From the NCBI GenBank assembly GCA_910584215.1, contig CAJTYI010000004.1:1-9780 (forward strand): a stretch of DNA of 9,780 nt, written 5' to 3'. Positions 8,601-9,780 of this stretch are shown in pieces. Origin of the DNA: an uncultured Roseburia sp. (GTDB lineage: Bacteria > Bacillota > Clostridia > Lachnospirales > Lachnospiraceae). Under the pieces are notes generated by a model. That model saw only the letters and a program-made list of their open reading frames with translations. It did no database searches and had not been told where the DNA came from. The translations under genes and the position numbers were made by a program. Position 1 is the first letter of the stretch, and each line of letters begins with the position of its first letter.

Positions 8601-9419
8601 GACAGCCAGGGTGGTTCTACCGGAGACAGCCAGGGTGGTTCCACAGGAGACAGCCAGGGCGGTTCCACAGGAAACAGCCAGACAACCGGAAGCAGCCAGG
8701 GTGGTTCCACAGGAAACAGCCAGACAACCGGAAACAGCCAGACGACCGGAAGCAGCCAAGGCGGTTCTACCGCAGGTCCTGCAAAAGGAAAGACAATTGC
8801 GGCCAGCGACGGTACGAAATATACCGTAACGTCACAGGGCAAGGAAGTGGCTTACAAGGCTCCGAAGAACAAGAACGTTAAGACGGTAACAGTACCTGAC
8901 ACGGTAAAGATTAACGGTATTTCTTACAATGTAACATCGATCGCAGCCAAAGCGTTTGAGAAGAACTCGAAGATAACAAAAGTGACGATTGGCAAGAACG
9001 TAACTACGATCGGCAAGAATGCATTTGCAAACTGTACAAAACTTGCGACAGTTACATTTAAGAAAGGCAGCAAGTGTAAGACGATTGAAGCGAACGCGTT
9101 CAAGGGCGATAAGGTATTAAAGAACATCACCATACCGGATAAGGTTACAAAGATTAAGGACAGTGCATTTGCAGGCTGTACGAAGTTGAATACCGTGACG
9201 ATCGGAAAAGGCTTGACAGAGATTGGCAAGAATGCATTTAGTGGTGATAAAGCACTCAAAAAGATCACCATTAAATCCACGAAGCTCAAGACAGTTGGCA
9301 AGAATGCATTGAAGTCAACCAAGAAGAACCTTACAATCAAAGTGCCGAAGAGCAAAGTGAAGGCATATGCAAGTAAGTTTAAAAACAAAGGTAACAAGAA
9401 TATCAAAGTTACAAAATAA
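2643..9419 (+). CDS. Giant secreted multidomain rhamnogalacturonan lyase (polysaccharide lyase family 11)
   Basis: A 2258-residue extracellular enzyme predicted to cleave the rhamnogalacturonan-I backbone of pectin by beta-elimination. Domains in order: basic signal peptide (about 1-40, cleavage near VSAA); short helical part; fibronectin-III-like domain (87-195); PL11 region (about 203-1059); linker; galactose-binding-like beta-sandwich (1102-1264); helical region (1265-1495); second beta-sandwich beginning AIDFGPA (1497-1692); FIVAR-type helical repeats (about 1715-1983); Ser/Thr/Gly/Gln repeat linker (1984-2043); LRR_5/BspA-like repeats (about 2050-2258). PL11 evidence: DVDGDG calcium-type loops at 362-367 and 793-798, DYDGDG at 426-431, KWDPSLSKD, RSGAHYTEYGVYDYDGDGK, ITGPEYISLFD near 663, DIDPDRPGLE at 849, FGDYREE at 987 and YNQP at 1037. 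Single-domain PL11 enzymes are about 600 residues; the surplus here includes an insertion at about 445-655. The start has a strong SD (AAAGGGGG, 2625-2632; 10-nt spacing). No LPXTG motif is seen. The gene appears monocistronic. Confidence 0.93.
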   Translation: MNRQRGKRKAGARRIGAAVLTAAMLAETFGSAGLQTVSAAQQVTYWKSDVTAALEAASTAIGNADAYATATGALQEAFNGLEKAKVVENVKIASVTEDSVTLEWDAIKGVDDLRGYNVYWADKNLENTEFLLIGPDGKTVANNKVEGTMTCDAGSGDTVTFTVKKSTYRNLYFKVAPVTSMGPGAKSVATAKSPTALEYKAYLEDIDRGMTATMTDAGVYLSWRLLASEVDGVGETGLTGVNFNVYRDGTKIATVTDSTNYLDTKKTDGLTNSTYKLVPVKGDAEQTEKTCEKYTIFTKDADNKDVAYKDIPLQKPADTTIAETYGIKTITSVNSRTDNYGTDPDATKYPITYVANDSAVGDVDGDGEYEYFVKWDPSLSKDVSQVGYTGKTYIDCYEIDGTLLWRLDLGVNIRSGAHYTEYGVYDYDGDGKAELMVKTAPGSKMITYNADGSVKSEKYVTNTASAVAEGAKDDSSYVFSAADYREYLIDYFQHWGVWDNYPADVVADVIECEGGWSNNLVDMFTVDTAWRDAKFYTGDEKNTSQDLKALGSSMSDPKVVEYIKTYIPDYKAGDKLVNVTLREADGTVKYPGTGAVVANLKTVRVADVKDNYGAYDLASVDKDVTDKGYTKAEATILADYFLKHYQYRMKKHNLETFEGYIITGPEYISLFDCSNGAELDTQDWHFDRMDDGMLWCDYALDYIEPGNRVDRFNVLVAYLDGENPYCVMGRGYYSRTTMAAYGVDENRKLKLFGAIDSGYSVMKNPFNDYHGADGVSEYGTLAGQGDHYIAVADVDGDGRQDIVNGGAIVSYDMEKKDLYLYSSGKAVNASHPEDGELKYGHGDAIHITDIDPDRPGLEIVSCFEGGYGAAYNWALRDTETNTALFGDPGSTDFGRIIIGDVLTNVRGLEIDTGKDCKGNNVSLKGVSNNMNIKWDANMSTQFVTGIRTSDVSVIGNADGKQVTYLTAKGYRTNNDSKGNPNLVADLFGDYREEIILRTEDSSSLRIYMNTAVSEHKNYTLMHNTQYRVGIASQNSSYNQPAYTDYYYAYDTDWEYVWVPNQKKEQEPGPVAEATSTVKAAGTITVSTQADEEGMTTKPLDDYQFDFGTKSGNAGEPFKTITNQVYNAETGYGLINPGDLHVDKHSQGEIIADGDSAYDLALQKALGDAVRAADGVLEFAIDLPAGTYKVNVYAANNWNNNYQDCVYSINGVEIGTSNYTPETTTVKNFGLYAKVTLTEPGQIVVKSVKGSAAFAFISAITVNEYVPEIPDFDNAQWTAYQDAASALADAAKTFADNSEPSDYTVDLVTKMQAVAAAATKVRFMALADTKDGDALYAQAEEVMANKGAYTSVSIAPLELAMKEYVKASANLTITKEIQAVKDALEYWLEGVKIEGDKVVIDAYDATELQALIISVGEGTTSIDPSIQGEDGKEVTLGEGTLKELDYSISSWEALKAAYMAALPVSSGEGKSIQTMKVIYNNLKEASDNLSRIAPAVEYAIDFGPAVDSDEATYGGGPAIANANTLTLTNHGFTLNGQPCTLMTGNDLYENTVDDNRNHMGLVTATKDFNTNGGGAYFRDYIYGENGAPYTFQADVEEGFWYVYVYTGDKLTNHSLDFYFGDGAKAYGNNDAAIAAGTRLALTPVTESEGKSVYTQAYNGGGQYLAANAIYRVYVPAVAEGSNKGLFSITCFDQTSDPMPEITARLNGLEMAHMSYAKALEEAMKELLAYPEEEYTTTSYKPFKDALTEAQALVGHENDNKQAVVEMVEKLDTVVCTNVANLVKRGNKELLTAKVDEVKDYNQENFTAESWEIFKAALEAAQTVLANDDAVQEEVDEALKNLRDAVDTLESIVDTTDLENAIAEAQDIDPELYTADSYAAFKEVLDAANEKLADKNISQADVAAHVAALAEAKGKLVKRADATALTAAIEKAEALDESLYTADSYAKVTAALEAAKELDLANATQEEVDAAAKAIEDAIKELVKVSTGDSQGGSTGDSQGGSTGDSQGGSTGNSQTTGSSQGGSTGNSQTTGNSQTTGSSQGGSTAGPAKGKTIAASDGTKYTVTSQGKEVAYKAPKNKNVKTVTVPDTVKINGISYNVTSIAAKAFEKNSKITKVTIGKNVTTIGKNAFANCTKLATVTFKKGSKCKTIEANAFKGDKVLKNITIPDKVTKIKDSAFAGCTKLNTVTIGKGLTEIGKNAFSGDKALKKITIKSTKLKTVGKNALKSTKKNLTIKVPKSKVKAYASKFKNKGNKNIKVTK
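3249..5819 (+). other. PL11 catalytic region within the giant lyase
   Basis: Residues about 203-1059. It opens with the family's beta-sheet module (LEDIDRG, then VYLSWRLLASE and FNVYRDG) and continues as an eight-bladed-propeller-type sequence with Asp-rich calcium loops. It closes with LRIYMNT, YTLMHNTQYRV and YNQPAYTDYYY. These runs are the recognisable signature of YesW/YesX-type rhamnogalacturonan lyases. The lysine of the substrate-binding loop known in YesW as NGTK appears conserved as K977, in the variant NNDSK. Confidence 0.9.
3975..4607 (+). other. About 210-residue insertion inside the PL11 propeller
   Basis: Lies at residues about 445-655, between the strand ending MVKTAPGS and the next family motif ITGPEYISLFD. 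Classical PL11 enzymes have only a short connection here. The segment is mixed helical and polar, with a Trp/Tyr-rich start (DYREYLIDYFQHWGVWDNY), one Cys-Glu-Gly-Gly-Trp patch and a helical end (ILADYFLKHYQYRMKKHN). I do not recognise it as a known domain. Boundaries are approximate. Confidence 0.6.
5946..6434 (+). other. First galactose-binding-like beta-sandwich domain
   Basis: Residues about 1102-1264. It starts YQFDFGTKSG and shows GYGLI, LEFAIDLPAGTYKVNVYAA, and a closing AFAFISAITVNEY strand. This FDFG...GYG...G.Y.V pattern resembles the galactose-binding-like modules that accompany YxiM-type esterases and other pectin enzymes. A carbohydrate-binding role is inferred. Confidence 0.6.
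7131..7718 (+). other. Second beta-sandwich domain, probably carbohydrate-binding
   Basis: Residues about 1497-1692. It opens with YAIDFGPAVDSDEATYGG and contains FQADVEEGFWYVYVYTGD, SLDFYFGDGAKAYG, and a closing GLFSITCFDQ strand. The FDFG-type opening and G-W-Y-V strand echo the first sandwich, but the core is longer and diverged. It is likely a lectin-like fold; its ligand is unknown. Confidence 0.5.
7785..8588 (+). repeat. FIVAR-type helical repeats
   Basis: Four alpha-helical units at residues about 1715-1784, 1785-1850, 1853-1918 and 1919-1983. Each has the FIVAR look of L..AI..A..L....YT..SY..F..AL..A..VL......Q..VD.A...L..A...L. The last two share the exact motif LYTADSYA. In Gram-positive surface proteins such repeats usually form stalks that hold the functional head away from the cell wall. 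Unit limits are by eye. Confidence 0.75.
8592..8771 (+). repeat. In-frame tandem repeats encoding a Ser/Thr/Gly/Gln linker
   Basis: Three 24-bp units encode STGDSQGG (8592-8615, 8616-8639, 8640-8663). They are followed by variant units of 18 and 24 bp encoding STGNSQ, TTGNSQ and TTGSSQGG. All units are multiples of three, so changes in copy number would alter linker length without a frameshift. The encoded stretch (residues 1984-2043) is flexible and joins the FIVAR stalk to the LRR domain. Confidence 0.9.
8776..9416 (+). repeat. BspA-type leucine-rich repeats (LRR_5) at the C-terminus
   Basis: Residues about 2045-2258. After a YTVTSQGKEVAYKAP strand, repeats of the form ITKVTIGKNVTTIGKNAFANCTK occur about five times; IGKNAF or a close variant recurs, and the underlying DNA repeats GGCAAGAATGCATT. 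The domain is unusually Lys-rich and ends in a segment typical of Clostridia LRR tails (VPKSKVKAYASKFKNKG, ending KVTK). In related proteins such domains mediate adhesion or wall association; the role here is inferred. Confidence 0.85.
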
Positions 9420-9451
9420 TCTTTACTTGAAAGTTTGATTGTAATATAGAG

Positions 9452-9503
9452 ACGGGGATGCCGTTTTAACGATTGACAAATCGTGGAGCGGCATCCCCGT
9501 TTT
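9452..9503 (+). terminator. Strong intrinsic terminator of the lyase gene
   Basis: ACGGGGATGCCG (9452-9463) and CGGCATCCCCGT (9489-9500) form a perfect 12-bp GC-rich stem. Inside it is a second stem, ACGATT (9469-9474) with AATCGT (9479-9484), around a GACA loop. The T-rich tail TTTTCTCTTT begins at 9500. It lies 33 bp after the lyase stop codon. The minus strand lacks a T-run. Confidence 0.93.
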
Positions 9504-9513
9504 CTCTTTCCCG

Positions 9514-9574
9514 AAAGTGCGCTGCCTACCGTCGCTTTATACCCGATTCGGATAGGGGAGGAACGGCACTTTTT
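9514..9574 (+). other. Structured hairpin ending in a T-run (second terminator or conserved RNA element)
   Basis: AAAGTGC (9514-9520) pairs with GCACTTT (9566-9572). Inside, CCTACC (9525-9530) pairs with GGGAGG (9556-9561) except for one A·G mismatch. At the tip CCGA (9543-9546) pairs with TCGG (9548-9551), although a loop of one base would have to open somewhat. A run of five T at 9570-9574 follows the outer stem. It begins only 11 bp after the first terminator's stem and T-run. It may be a backup terminator or an interspersed palindromic repeat. Confidence 0.5.
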
Positions 9575-9603
9575 AAATTATGTGAAATTGTGAGGAAAAT
9601 AAA

Positions 9604-9632
9604 TTGAAAATTTGGTGAACTTGTGCAATAAT
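9604..9632 (+). promoter_or_regulatory. Probable extended -10 promoter for the small ORF
   Basis: TTGAAA (9604-9609) and AATAAT (9627-9632) are spaced 17 bp apart, and TGC immediately precedes the -10 box, forming an extended -10 element. Transcription would begin near 9639, leaving about 18 nt before the ATG at 9657, including the ribosome binding site. Confidence 0.6.
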
Positions 9633-9656
9633 GGGAGTAGTTGGAGGGAATGAGAT

Positions 9657-9779
9657 ATGGCAGTTATGCCAGAATATGGCAGGAGTGAGTTTGCTGTTTG
9701 TACATTACCCACTAAATGGAGCGGTATTTGTTTGCCATGTGGCGTTCCCAGATATCCGCTTCGCAAAAATAAGGAGTAA
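9657..9779 (+). CDS. Small ORF of 40 residues, function unknown
   Basis: The ATG at 9657 is preceded by a strong SD, GGAGGG (9643-9648), with 8 nt spacing, and by a good promoter; the stop is TAA at 9777-9779. The product starts MAVMPEYGRSEF and contains three cysteines (residues 15, 25 and 28), two of them in ICLPCG, a CxxC-type pair. It ends in a basic tail (PLRKNKE). It resembles no family I know. The AAGGAG sequence at 9771-9776, overlapping its last codons, could be the SD of a following gene outside the window, so this may be the first gene of an operon or a leader peptide. Codon length is short, so the call rests mainly on the promoter and RBS. Confidence 0.45.
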   Translation: MAVMPEYGRSEFAVCTLPTKWSGICLPCGVPRYPLRKNKE

Positions 9780-9780
9780 G

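Noticed and set aside
8181..8759. Long open frame on the minus strand rich in Cys, Ser and Val
   Set aside because: It is the reverse of the FIVAR and repeat-linker coding sequence, has no RBS, and its repeats mirror the plus-strand linker.
8592..8771. Regular short repeats that could suggest a CRISPR array
   Set aside because: The units are contiguous, without spacers, and in frame with a Ser/Thr/Gly/Gln-rich protein linker.
8924..9406. Hydrophobic open frame on the minus strand that looks like a membrane protein
   Set aside because: Its Leu/Phe/Val richness is the reverse complement of Lys/Asn/Thr codons in the LRR domain, and no start signal is seen.
9578..9766. Minus-strand open frame of 62 residues at the right edge
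   Set aside because: It starts with TTG without a Shine-Dalgarno sequence and runs opposite to the better supported promoter, RBS and small ORF on the plus strand.

Overview
The window looks like chromosomal DNA of a Firmicute of class Clostridia, most likely a gut Lachnospiraceae member. This is an inference from three things: Gram-positive-type promoters and strong Shine-Dalgarno sites, a YvyF-like zinc-ribbon/HTH protein, and a giant secreted pectin lyase carrying FIVAR helices and BspA-type leucine-rich repeats. Base composition is moderate in the genes and AT-rich between them. I see no phage, IS or CRISPR signature.

Layout. Positions 1-73 hold a tRNA-Phe(GAA) on the minus strand with a perfect-consensus promoter. 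A small two-helix membrane protein (280-777, +, DUF6106-like) runs tail-to-tail, with no gap, into a 138-residue zinc-ribbon/HTH protein resembling the flagellar-operon protein YvyF (778-1194, -). The latter is divergent from glutamate racemase murI (1406-2182, +), which supplies D-glutamate for peptidoglycan. A 460-bp gene-free stretch (2183-2642) follows. It holds a hairpin, a strong isolated terminator with C-rich anti-Shine-Dalgarno-like sequence just upstream (possible small RNA), a candidate promoter and a leader with two hairpins.

Most of the window (2643-9419, +) is one 2258-residue secreted protein built around a polysaccharide lyase family 11 rhamnogalacturonan lyase. The order is signal peptide, fibronectin-III-like domain, PL11 beta-propeller with a roughly 210-residue insertion, galactose-binding-like beta-sandwich, helical region, second beta-sandwich, FIVAR-type helical repeats, a Ser/Thr/Gly/Gln-rich tandem-repeat linker and a Lys-rich LRR_5 C-terminus. 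It appears to be a single-gene unit closed by a strong terminator (9452-9503). It probably acts outside the cell, cleaving the rhamnogalacturonan-I backbone of pectin while bound to the surface and/or substrate.

The right edge (9504-9780) holds a second structured hairpin ending in a T-run, a good promoter, and a 40-codon small ORF with a strong ribosome binding site. Its stop codon overlaps the area where the SD of a further gene could begin.

The most notable items are the insertion in the PL11 propeller and the whole fusion architecture, the possible small RNA at about 2265-2380, and the small cysteine-containing ORF at the right edge.
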